Source: an uncultured Clostridia bacterium (GTDB lineage: Bacteria > Bacillota > Clostridia > Christensenellales > Aristaeellaceae). From it: a DNA stretch of 22,336 nt. The position numbers were made by a program, and so were the translations under genes. Of the stretch, positions 7,214 to 14,622 are shown in pieces. The notes beneath the pieces were generated by a model. That model was given only the letters and a program-made list of their open reading frames with translations. It was not told the origin of the DNA and searched no databases. The stretch covers positions 1 to 22,336 of the forward strand of contig CAKURR010000028.1 of the NCBI GenBank assembly GCA_934675735.1. Direction: 5' to 3'. Position 1 is the stretch's first letter. Each line of letters begins with the position of its first letter.

Positions 7214-9502
7214 ATGAAAAAGAAACTGCCGAGTTTGGCCCTGCTGTGGCTGGCTTTGCTTGCGCTGGCGTTTATCTATACGGACAGGGACGAATATACC
7301 TGGCGCTACGAGGGGGAAGCGCTGGCGCGGATTGTGCTCACCCGCGAGGAGGCCGACGCGCGGCAGGCGCAGGTCGACGAGGCGATGACGCTGGAGCAGC
7401 AGGCCGCGCAGGCGCGCACGGAAGCGAACCTCTGGGGCACGGGCGAATACAACATCGAGCCGTTTCGCGAGGCGGAGGGCGAAAACGGCGGCCTGAACCT
7501 GATGTGGGGCAGATATCGGGTGACGGTGGAATACGACGGCGCGAAGAGCATGGATGTGCACGTCGTTTCCGCCGGTTATCAGGCGTTTATCGAAAACGGC
7601 GACGCGCACGAGGAGGCTTGGGACGGGGACGTCGGCTTCCGCCGGCTGAATTTCGTCTTTAACCTGACCGATTCCGCGCCGGAGGTTTGGTTGGCGAGCG
7701 AAAATCCGGATGAGATTGCCGCGGTGACGGTGCACAAGGTCGGCACGGGCGTGCTCTCTGCGGATTTGTGCGCCTATGCGGCGCTTATCGGCGCGGTGAT
7801 GACGGTGCTGCTCGTGCTCTCGTGGGATAAGACCGAGCGCGGGCGCAGAAACCGTCGGGACGCGCTGGTCATCGTCTGCGCGGCGGCGTTTGCCTGCATG
7901 CCGCTGCTCTGGCGCGGCGTGTTCGACGGGCATGACCTGCTGTTTCACCTGAACCGCATCGAGGGCATCGCAAGCGGGCTGCGGAACGGCCAGTTCCCCG
8001 TGCGCATCCACGCTTCGACTCTGCTGGGCTACGGCTACGCCGCGTCGGAGTTCTACCCCGAGCTGTTCCTCTATATCCCTGCCGTGCTGCGCAACCTGGG
8101 CGTGTCGCTGAGCGCGAGCGTGCGGGTGTTTGAGGCGTGCATCAATCTGGCGACGGCGCTTTCGTGCTATCTGTGCGTGCGCAGACTGATGAACAGCCGC
8201 CGCGCCGCCGTCGGCGCAAGCGTGCTCTACACGCTGTGCATCTATCGGCTGGTGAATCTCTACACGCGCGCGACGCTGGGCGAAAGTTTGGCGATGATAT
8301 TCTTCCCCGTGGTGCTGCTGGGGCTTTACGAGGTGCTCCGTCGGGATGAAAAGCGCTGGCCGCTGCTGGCGCTGGGCATGACGGGCGTGTGCATGAGCCA
8401 CCTGCTCAGCACGCTGTTCTGCGCGGCGTTCTGCGCGCTGGCGGCGGTGCTGAGCGTCAAAAAGCTGTTCGGGGAAAAGAAGCGCATCTTGACTATCCTG
8501 ATGGCGGCGGGCGTGACGGCGCTGTGCTGCCTGTGGTTCTATGTGCCGATGATGCAGTATTCGGCGGACGGCGTGAGCACGAGCGTTGTGCTCAACGCGG
8601 CGGAAAACGTGCATGTGGCGGGCAGCTTCCTTGTCGGCTTTGCGGGTGACGCGGGCGCGAATGCGCCGGAGGATTTTGCCTACACCATCGGCGTGGTGCC
8701 GGGGCTGGCGTTGCTGCTGGGCTGCGCGCTGCTGCTGGTGCGGCGCTATGCGGCGGGGCGCGAGACTTTTCAAAGCGAAAACGACAGGCTGTCGCTGGTG
8801 CTGCTCGGTCTGGGCGCGCTGGCGCTGCTGCTGTGCACGGATTGCTTCCCCTGGACGTTCCTCTGTTCGCTCAGAAAGCCGTTTTCCACGTTCTTCATGC
8901 AGATACAGTTCCCGTGGCGGTTTGTCAGCATCGCTGCGCCGATGCTGAGCGTCGCGGCGGCGTGGGGCTATCTGCGCGAGGAGAAGGAAGCGAAGCTCGG
9001 CATGGCGGCGATTGTCGCGTTGTGCGTCGTCTTTTCGGGTTACACGATGCAGACGATGGTGCAGCAGGAAGCGTCGCTGCAAAAGGAAACCTATACCGAC
9101 ACGCGCATCGAGCAGTTTGAATACACCTATCTGGGCACGGAGAAGAGCGCGCTGAAGGTCGGCGACGTGCGCGCCAATCCGGAAGGAACCTGCGAGGTGG
9201 AGACGTTTGAAAAGCGGGGCACGGACATCACCATGTCGGTGAAAACCGGCGGCATCTGCACCTATCTGGAGGTGCCGCTGCTGTATTACCCCGGCTACCG
9301 CGCCGAGATGGACGGGCAGACGCGCACGGCGGTGCGCGGCACGAACAACATGGTGCGCATCTACGGCACGCCCGAGGGAGGCGAAGGCGTGCTTCACGTG
9401 TGGTATCAGCCGCCGACGGCGTGGCTGCTTGCGCAGGGCGCAAGCGCGCTGGGCGCGCTGTTGCTGGCGTTGTCGCTGTGCCGCATGAGGAAGCGCGCAT
9501 GA
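7214..9502 (+). CDS. Polytopic membrane protein, GT-C / PTPS-related (YfhO-like) family
   Basis: 762 residues with about 13-14 hydrophobic segments. The ATG at 7214 has GGAGG at 7200-7204 (9-nt spacing). After an N-terminal membrane helix (residues ~7-23) there is an extracytoplasmic domain to ~185, then a dense helix bundle from ~186 to ~640, another soluble region (~650-735), and a final helix ~740-757 ending in a basic tail. The motif FDGHDLLFHLNRIEG with D241 and H245 lies in the first loop of the bundle, where GT-C glycosyltransferases carry their acidic catalytic/metal-binding residues. The following 'GLRNGQFPVR' and 'GYGYAASEFYPELFLYIP' resemble the PF10131 (6-pyruvoyl-tetrahydropterin synthase-related) membrane family. 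A role in transferring a sugar from a lipid carrier to a surface polymer is inferred; the acceptor is unknown. The stop codon overlaps the next start (ATGA). Confidence 0.85.
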   Translation: MKKKLPSLALLWLALLALAFIYTDRDEYTWRYEGEALARIVLTREEADARQAQVDEAMTLEQQAAQARTEANLWGTGEYNIEPFREAEGENGGLNLMWGRYRVTVEYDGAKSMDVHVVSAGYQAFIENGDAHEEAWDGDVGFRRLNFVFNLTDSAPEVWLASENPDEIAAVTVHKVGTGVLSADLCAYAALIGAVMTVLLVLSWDKTERGRRNRRDALVIVCAAAFACMPLLWRGVFDGHDLLFHLNRIEGIASGLRNGQFPVRIHASTLLGYGYAASEFYPELFLYIPAVLRNLGVSLSASVRVFEACINLATALSCYLCVRRLMNSRRAAVGASVLYTLCIYRLVNLYTRATLGESLAMIFFPVVLLGLYEVLRRDEKRWPLLALGMTGVCMSHLLSTLFCAAFCALAAVLSVKKLFGEKKRILTILMAAGVTALCCLWFYVPMMQYSADGVSTSVVLNAAENVHVAGSFLVGFAGDAGANAPEDFAYTIGVVPGLALLLGCALLLVRRYAAGRETFQSENDRLSLVLLGLGALALLLCTDCFPWTFLCSLRKPFSTFFMQIQFPWRFVSIAAPMLSVAAAWGYLREEKEAKLGMAAIVALCVVFSGYTMQTMVQQEASLQKETYTDTRIEQFEYTYLGTEKSALKVGDVRANPEGTCEVETFEKRGTDITMSVKTGGICTYLEVPLLYYPGYRAEMDGQTRTAVRGTNNMVRIYGTPEGGEGVLHVWYQPPTAWLLAQGASALGALLLALSLCRMRKRA

Positions 9503-11766
9503 ACGTGATTCGCGCGAGCGTCCGCCGCGTGGTGGAACACAGCCTGCACGAGAGCGACCTCTGCCCCGCGGCGTTCGCCGCCGAGCGCATGCGGGAGGGC
9601 GCGGCGGCGCACAAAGCGCGGCAGAGCGCGGGCGCGCGGAGCGAGACGGCCTATCTGGCGGAACAGTCGCTGAGCGCGGACTGGGTGCACGGCGACGTGA
9701 CGCTGCGGGTATCCGGCCGCGCGGACGGGCTGATGCGCGCCGAGGACGGCGCGCGGGTCGTTGAGGAAATCAAGCTGGACACCAAAGAGAACCCGCTCGT
9801 TCCGGCGCATCGGGCGCAGGCGGCGATGTATGGCCATATGCTCTGCCAAAAGGAGGGCTTGGCCGGCGTCCGTCTGCGCATTTTATATGTGGATGAAAAC
9901 GGCGCGCCCGTTCGTCTGTATGAAGAGGACGCGGACGGAGCAGGCTTGCAGGCGGAGTTTGAAGCGCTGTGCGCGGCCTACTGTGCGTGGGCGGAAGAGC
10001 TGTTGGCGCGTCGTCAGGCGCGGGACGCGTCGCTGGCCGGGCTGGCGTTTCCCTACGACGGCTACCGCGCGGGGCAGAGAAAATTTGCCGCGAACGTATA
10101 TGTCGCGATTCGGGAGAAAAAGCGGCTCTTCGCGCAGGCACCGACGGGCATCGGCAAGACGATGGCCGCGCTGTATCCCGCCGCGCTGGCGCTGGGCGAA
10201 GGGCGATGCGCCCGCGTGCTGATGCTGACGGCGCGGACGACGGGGCGGAAGAGCGCGATGGACGCGCTGGCCATTCTGGAAGCGCACGGCGCGAAACTGA
10301 CGGCTGTGGAAATCGCCGCGAAGGACAAGGTCTGCCCGATGGAGAAGCGGGACTGCCGCCCCGAGGTCTGCCCGTATGCGAAGGGGTTTTACGACCGCCT
10401 GCCGGATGCGCTGGAAGAAGCGCTCGGCGGCGGAAGTATGGGACGCGGACAGGTCGAGACACTGGCAAACAAGCATACGCTCTGCCCGTTTGAGCTGTCG
10501 CTGACGCTGGCGCAGACGGCGGATGTGGTGGTCTGCGACTACAACTACGTGTTCGACCCGTTTGTCGCCATCGACGCGCTGATGCAGGGCGGCGCGGCGC
10601 TGCTCATTGACGAGGCGCACCAGCTCGCCCCGCGCGTGCAGGACAACGCATCCGCGGCGGTGAGCGTGAGTCGGCTTCGGGCGCTTCGGCGCGGCGCGGG
10701 GCAGGCGCTGGGGCGGAAGCACGCGCTCTGCAAAACGCTGACGGCGGCGCTGCACGCGCTGGAAGAGGCGGCGAGGACGGAAGCGTTTGCCGAAGGCCGC
10801 ATGGAAAAGCCGCCCGAAGCCCTGAACGCGGCGATGGCGGGCGTGCTTGATGCGGCGGGAGAAGCGCTGGCCGAGGGCGCGGGACTGCCCGCGTCGGACG
10901 CGTTTTCGCTGGCGGCCTGCTGGCAGTATGCGGCGGGGCGGGCGGACGAGCGTTACGCCGTGCTGACGGAGGGCACGGAGAAAACCGCGAAGATGGAGCT
11001 TTTTCTGCTTTGCGCGGCCGAAGATATTTTGGAAAAGACGAAGAAGGCGCGCGGCACGGTGTTCTTTTCGGCGACGCTTGCGCCGTTTGAGGCGGCCAAG
11101 CGCATGCTCGGCAGTTTGGAGGGGGACGCGTGTCTGGCCCTGCCGTCACCGTTTGACAAGCGTCAGCTGGAGGCGCGGATTCTGCCCGTCGATTTGCGCT
11201 ATGCCGCGCGGGAAGCGAGCGCGCCGCTCGTGGCCGACGCAATTCGGGCGCAGATTGCAGCCCACGGCGGCAACGCCATCGTGTTCTTTCCGTCGTATGC
11301 GTATTTGGAGCAGGTAGGCGCGCTGCTGGAAGCGGCGGGCCTGCCAGACGCGGCGCTGCTGCGCGAGGCGCGGGGGATGCGCGAGGACGAAAAAAACGCG
11401 CTGCTGAGCGCGTTTGAAAAGCGGGGTGAGAAGGTCGCTTTGCTGGCTGTTTTGGGCGGCGCGTTTGCGGAAGGTATCGATTTGGTCGGCGAGCGGCTGG
11501 AAAACGTCATCATCGTTTCGACGGGCTTGCCCCAGCCGGACGCGCGGGTGCGCGCAATGCAGCGCTATCACGACGAGCACGGTGCGGACGGGTATTTTCT
11601 GTGCATGACCCTGCCGGGCATGGTGCGGGTGATTCAGGCAGCGGGGCGGCTCATCCGCACGGAGAGCGACCGCGGCGCGCTGCTTTTGATAGACAGCCGC
11701 TATCGGCGGCGCGCGGAGCGGGAGCTGCTCGGCGGCACGCTCATCGGGGATGCGCTTTACGGCTGA
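9499..11766 (+). CDS. DinG/XPD-family ATP-dependent DNA helicase with N-terminal PD-(D/E)XK nuclease domain
   Basis: 755 residues. The ATG at 9499 overlaps the upstream TGA (ATGA) and has GAGGAAG at 9487-9493, so it is preferred to upstream in-frame codons. Residues ~1-170 form a RecB/Cas4-like nuclease: D76 in GRADG, E90-I-K92 (the E-X-K), and Q107-XXX-Y111, the QxxxY motif. The helicase part has Walker A at ~214-222 (APTGIGKTM), four cysteines C279, C286, C291 and C329 spaced as in XPD-type 4Fe-4S domains, DEAH at 371-374, SAT near 524, a motif V region (AFAEGIDLVGE, ~653) and motif VI QAAGRLIRTESD at 713. All key residues look intact, so the protein should be an iron-sulfur 5'-3' helicase with potential nuclease activity in DNA repair; polarity and activity are from family knowledge. 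The 3' end overlaps the converging ORF by 10 bp. Confidence 0.93.
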   Translation: MNVIRASVRRVVEHSLHESDLCPAAFAAERMREGAAAHKARQSAGARSETAYLAEQSLSADWVHGDVTLRVSGRADGLMRAEDGARVVEEIKLDTKENPLVPAHRAQAAMYGHMLCQKEGLAGVRLRILYVDENGAPVRLYEEDADGAGLQAEFEALCAAYCAWAEELLARRQARDASLAGLAFPYDGYRAGQRKFAANVYVAIREKKRLFAQAPTGIGKTMAALYPAALALGEGRCARVLMLTARTTGRKSAMDALAILEAHGAKLTAVEIAAKDKVCPMEKRDCRPEVCPYAKGFYDRLPDALEEALGGGSMGRGQVETLANKHTLCPFELSLTLAQTADVVVCDYNYVFDPFVAIDALMQGGAALLIDEAHQLAPRVQDNASAAVSVSRLRALRRGAGQALGRKHALCKTLTAALHALEEAARTEAFAEGRMEKPPEALNAAMAGVLDAAGEALAEGAGLPASDAFSLAACWQYAAGRADERYAVLTEGTEKTAKMELFLLCAAEDILEKTKKARGTVFFSATLAPFEAAKRMLGSLEGDACLALPSPFDKRQLEARILPVDLRYAAREASAPLVADAIRAQIAAHGGNAIVFFPSYAYLEQVGALLEAAGLPDAALLREARGMREDEKNALLSAFEKRGEKVALLAVLGGAFAEGIDLVGERLENVIIVSTGLPQPDARVRAMQRYHDEHGADGYFLCMTLPGMVRVIQAAGRLIRTESDRGALLLIDSRYRRRAERELLGGTLIGDALYG

Positions 11767-11954
11767 TGATCCCGAAACCACCGGATTTGCTCGGCCAGCG
11801 GGTCGTTATCGATAATCGGGCGCATCTCCAGCAGGGCGGCAATCATGCGGCGCATGCCGCTTTCGCCGTGGGGGATATAGAGCAGCTGGCTATCCTCGCG
11901 TTCGGCGATGAGCGCGGCGAGCAGCTTACGCAGTCGGATACGGGTATCGTGCAT
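11757..11954 (-). pseudogene. 65-codon ORF resembling the N-terminal segment of macrodomain ADP-ribosylhydrolases (fragment or orphan small protein)
   Basis: From ATG at 11954 the product is MHDTRIRLRKLLAALIAERE... followed by a 'YIP' turn, GMRRMIAALLEMRP and an acidic helix ending FRDHQP. This order (LxxLL...IP...RRxxxxLLxxRP) recalls the ~60-residue N-terminal helical region found before the macrodomain in SirTM-linked protein-ADP-ribose hydrolases of Firmicutes, which are normally about 260 residues. Here the frame ends exactly where the macrodomain should begin, inside the 3' end of the helicase gene (10-bp overlap). The ribosome binding site is weak (AAGAAAG, about 8 nt upstream). The leader is the three-hairpin element at 11968-12044. 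It could be a truncated remnant or a genuine small protein; family resemblance is from memory and needs a profile search. Confidence 0.4.
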
Positions 11955-11967
11955 GGTGTGTTCTTTC

Positions 11968-12044
11968 TTGGGGCTTTGCCCCAAACCCCACCAGAAACCT
12001 GAGGTTTCTGGACTTCCCGCTTTCTTTATCGCTGCGCGATAAAG
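11968..12044 (-). repeat. Three-hairpin element, copy A
   Basis: Read on the minus strand: a 9-bp stem CTTTATCGC/GCGATAAAG (plus coordinates 12024-12032/12036-12044, 3-nt loop), the linker AAAGCGGGAAGTC, a 9-bp stem CCAGAAACC/GGTTTCTGG (11991-11999/12003-12011, loop TCA), and a 7-bp stem TTGGGGC/GCCCCAA (11968-11974/11978-11984, loop AAA). The same order, spacing and linker sequence recur in copy B at 13477-13555. No T-tract follows, so it is not an intrinsic terminator. It sits 13 bp upstream of the 65-codon ORF. Confidence 0.8.
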
Positions 12045-12148
12045 AGGGAGGATGAATGTAGGGGCGCGCATGGCGCGTCCGTCTGACAGGCAGAAGCCTG
12101 TTGATATTCAAGACAAAAAGGATAGCACGAACAAAGGAAAAACGCAAG

Positions 12149-12177
12149 TTGATTCGATTTTATGACTGTGATAAAAT
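12149..12177 (+). promoter_or_regulatory. Promoter for the capA-like gene
   Basis: TTGATT 12149-12154, 17-nt spacer, TAAAAT 12172-12177 with an extended -10 TG at 12169-12170. It lies in the 333-bp gene-free interval 11955-12287, whose left half is filled by hairpin element A. The AT-rich local composition contrasts with the surrounding GC-rich genes. Confidence 0.65.
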
Positions 12178-12211
12178 AAAGAGAAATATGCATGACGGAT
12201 GATGGGCAAAA

Positions 12212-12242
12212 GTTCTTCTCCTCCTAACGGGAGAAAAAGAAC
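12212..12242 (+). other. Leader hairpin upstream of the capA-like gene
   Basis: GTTC plus TTCTCC (12212-12221) pair with GGAGAA plus GAAC (12230-12235, 12239-12242) with an AAA bulge and an 8-nt loop. No T-tract follows, so it is a 5' leader stem rather than a terminator. Function unknown. Confidence 0.4.
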
Positions 12243-12287
12243 CCCTTCCGCTGAGAAAATGAAGTATGCATGAAAGGGAGCGAACCG

Positions 12288-13454
12288 ATGAAAAAAGCAA
12301 TACTGGGCGCTTTTCTGCTGATGACGACGCTTGCGGCCGCCGGGCTTTGCGAGATGGATTATACGCTGGTCAATCCGCACATTCGATACGAGAAGGTTGA
12401 AGCGGCGGGGCAGGCGGAGGAAGCCGCGCAGACGGACGGCGCGGGCATTTCGCTTTCGGACATGGCTGCGGCCGAGGACGTGCAGCAGGAACAGCAGGCC
12501 GCGTCCGACGCGGACGTATGGCCCAAGACCTTCACGATTACGCTGGGCGGCGACACGACGCTCGGCTCGACGGACGATTTGCGCAAGCGGGACGACTGCT
12601 TTGAAAACGTCGCGGCGGACAAGGGCTACGGCTGGTTTTTCTCGGGCCTGCAAACCCTGTTCGCCACGGACGACCTGACGCTCATCAACTTTGAGGGCAC
12701 GCTGACCGAGGAGACGAGCAAGAAGCAGAAGCTCTACAACTTCAAAGGCCCGGCGGAATACACCGACATTCTGACGCTGGGCAGCGTGGAGGCGGTGAAC
12801 GTTGCCAACAACCACACGCTCGACTACGGCCAGCAGGGCAAGGAGGACACCGTCGCCAATCTGGAAGCGGCGGGCATTGTCGTTTCCGGCGGCGGCCAGC
12901 TGGGCATTTTTGAAAAGAACGGCGTGAAGGTCGGCATGACGGGCTACTGCTTCCCTTACAAGGACGGCAAGAAGGACATCAGCGCGGATGTAAAGGCGCT
13001 TCGCGAGGCGGGCTGCCAAATCGTCATCGCGTCGTTCCACTGGGGCAGCGAATACCGCGACGACTTCACGGGCGAGCAGCGCACCATCGGCCGCGCGGCC
13101 ATCAAGGCGGGCGCGGATATCGTGGTAGGCACGCACCCGCACATCGTGCAGGGTATCGAGGCCTATCAGGAAAGCTATATTCTCTATTCGCTGGGCAACC
13201 TGGTGTTCGGCGGCAACGTTGACCCCGACGACCGCGACGCCTACCTTGCGCGCGTGACCTTCACCGTGTATGAGGATCATTGCGACGCGCCGGAGCTGAC
13301 CGTCGTGCCGATTCGCCTGACCGCGCTGGATAAAGGCACGGATTACCGCCCCGTCGTCGCGGACGAAGCGGACAGCGAACGAATCCTCAAGCGGATTTTG
13401 AAGCTCTCTTCCAACATGGGCGAATTCGTCAACGGGGATTTATCAATGTATTAA
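12288..13454 (+). CDS. Secreted CapA-family protein (PGA_cap metallophosphatase-like)
   Basis: 388 residues. The ATG at 12288 is preferred over the in-frame ATG at 12270 because GGGAG (12276-12280) is 7 nt upstream and a signal peptide (MKKAILGAFLLMTTLAAAG) begins there. A low-complexity acidic/Gln-rich linker follows (~35-75). The CapA/PGA_cap fold is supported by GGD at 87-89 with D89, NFEG with E136, NVANNH with N175 and H176, SFHWG with H251, and GTHPH with H283 and H285, i.e. the residue set of the calcineurin-like phosphoesterase fold. Members are linked to poly-gamma-glutamate capsule synthesis, but no capB/capC genes are in this window, so a capsule role is not implied; it may act as an extracytoplasmic phosphoesterase. 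Preceded by its own promoter. Downstream comes hairpin element B, 22 nt after the stop. Confidence 0.92.
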   Translation: MKKAILGAFLLMTTLAAAGLCEMDYTLVNPHIRYEKVEAAGQAEEAAQTDGAGISLSDMAAAEDVQQEQQAASDADVWPKTFTITLGGDTTLGSTDDLRKRDDCFENVAADKGYGWFFSGLQTLFATDDLTLINFEGTLTEETSKKQKLYNFKGPAEYTDILTLGSVEAVNVANNHTLDYGQQGKEDTVANLEAAGIVVSGGGQLGIFEKNGVKVGMTGYCFPYKDGKKDISADVKALREAGCQIVIASFHWGSEYRDDFTGEQRTIGRAAIKAGADIVVGTHPHIVQGIEAYQESYILYSLGNLVFGGNVDPDDRDAYLARVTFTVYEDHCDAPELTVVPIRLTALDKGTDYRPVVADEADSERILKRILKLSSNMGEFVNGDLSMY

Positions 13455-13476
13455 AGGGTTTAAGATTTCATTTTTA

Positions 13477-13555
13477 ACGGATTGCATAGCAATCCGTAAA
13501 GCGGGAGGTGCAGGAACCTCAGGTTCCTGCCGGAGTTTGAGACGGAGCCTCAAAC
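13477..13555 (+). repeat. Three-hairpin element, copy B
   Basis: A 9-bp stem ACGGATTGC/GCAATCCGT (13477-13485/13489-13497, 3-nt loop), the linker AAAGCGGGAGGTG, a 9-bp stem GCAGGAACC/GGTTCCTGC (13510-13518/13522-13530, loop TCA), and a 7-bp stem GTTTGAG/CTCAAAC (13535-13541/13549-13555). Relative to copy A (opposite orientation, about 1.5 kb away) the second stem changes an A-T to a G-C pair and the third a G-C to an A-T pair, while linkers and loops are kept. It lies between the capA-like stop and the NYN gene, 36 nt before the NYN start. Confidence 0.8.
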
Positions 13556-13591
13556 GTCCCCTCCCCGACGTTTTTCGGAAAGGATGGTTCT

Positions 13592-14560
13592 ATGGCTTCG
13601 CATTTCGCGCTGTTCGTCGATTTGGAAAACTGCGGCGGTAAAAAAAGCATGCTGATGGACGTCATCGAACGGGTGAAAATCCGCGGCGATATTCTCATCG
13701 GCAAGGTCTACGGCTATACGGACAGCTATTCCGACCTCAAGGAGATTCTGCTGTCCAACACGTTCGCGGTGGTGCCGTCGCTGCGGTTCGGGCGCAACCA
13801 GAAAAACAGTTTGGATATTCAGCTGGTCATCGACGCGCTGGACGTGGCTTATACCAATCCGCTGATTGACAGCTTCTGCATCGTCTCGGGCGACAGCGAT
13901 TACGTGCCGCTCGTCGGCAAGCTGAAAACGAAAGGCAAATTCGTGCTCGGCATCTCCCGAAGCGAGGCGGCCAGCGGCGTGTTCATGAACGCGTGCAGCG
14001 AGTTCCAGTTCCTCGAGAGCGTCGCCAGCGGCAAGGAGCGCGCACAGGGGCAGGACATCGAGGTGCTGACGCTCGCGGATGTGAACGACCTGATTGTGAC
14101 CATCCTCAAGGAGAGCGACAGCGGCGAAATGCTGGCCAGCGAGGTCAAGAGCGTGCTGCTCCGCCTGAGGCCGAATTTCTCCGAAAAGAGCGTCGGGTTT
14201 TCGACGTTCGGCAAGCTGATTGCTCGGCTCTCCCAGCAGTTCGGCGCATTCAGCGTGGAGAGCGAGCAATTCAACGTGATTGTGTCGCTCAACCAGCCGC
14301 ACGCGCCCGCGGGCGAGCAGATTACACAGGAAAACTTTGTGCGCGTCTTTGCGCGCATCCTCTCGGAATACAAGGAGGACGGCTTCGACCGCGTGAATCC
14401 CTCCATCCTCAAATCGGCGGTGCAGGCGGATTATCCCGATTTCACGGAACGGCAGATTGGGCTGCGGCGCTTCTCGGACGTGCTGCGCGCGCTGGAGCGG
14501 GAAAAGCTGCTGAAGCTGGAAACGGACGAAGGCGGGAATATGCTGGTGCATATTCTGTAA
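13592..14560 (+). CDS. NYN-domain (PIN-like) ribonuclease with two C-terminal OST-HTH/LOTUS domains
   Basis: 322 residues from ATG 13592, with GGAAAGGA 8 nt upstream. The NYN domain (~1-145) has D10 in FVDLEN, N13, D75 in SLDIQLVIDAL, and D101/D103 in SGDSDYVPL, which form the acidic metal site of this PIN-related fold. A conserved KxKGK-V-G region follows. After a charged linker (~145-160), two LOTUS/OST-HTH-like winged-helix domains are seen at ~162-232 (VNDLIVTILKES... FGKLIARL) and ~248-322 (FSDVLRALE). LOTUS domains bind RNA, notably G-rich or structured RNA, so the protein is probably a cytoplasmic RNA-processing or RNA-decay factor; substrate unknown. Single gene between hairpin element B and a weak promoter for the next gene. 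Intact and typical in length. Confidence 0.9.
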   Translation: MASHFALFVDLENCGGKKSMLMDVIERVKIRGDILIGKVYGYTDSYSDLKEILLSNTFAVVPSLRFGRNQKNSLDIQLVIDALDVAYTNPLIDSFCIVSGDSDYVPLVGKLKTKGKFVLGISRSEAASGVFMNACSEFQFLESVASGKERAQGQDIEVLTLADVNDLIVTILKESDSGEMLASEVKSVLLRLRPNFSEKSVGFSTFGKLIARLSQQFGAFSVESEQFNVIVSLNQPHAPAGEQITQENFVRVFARILSEYKEDGFDRVNPSILKSAVQADYPDFTERQIGLRRFSDVLRALEREKLLKLETDEGGNMLVHIL

Positions 14561-14588
14561 TTGCCGCGCGATAGACGGCGGATAAAAT
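14561..14588 (+). promoter_or_regulatory. Weak candidate promoter for the secreted protein/M16 protease operon
   Basis: TTGCCG 14561-14566, 16-nt spacer, TAAAAT 14583-14588, immediately after the NYN stop codon. The -35 is poor, so read-through from the NYN transcript is an alternative. Confidence 0.35.
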
Positions 14589-14622
14589 CTGGTTTGTCAT
14601 AAAAAACGCACGGAGAAAACAC

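Noticed and set aside
12270..12287. Upstream in-frame ATG as start of the capA-like gene
   Set aside because: The GGGAG ribosome binding site lies inside this stretch and serves the ATG at 12288, from which a standard signal peptide begins.
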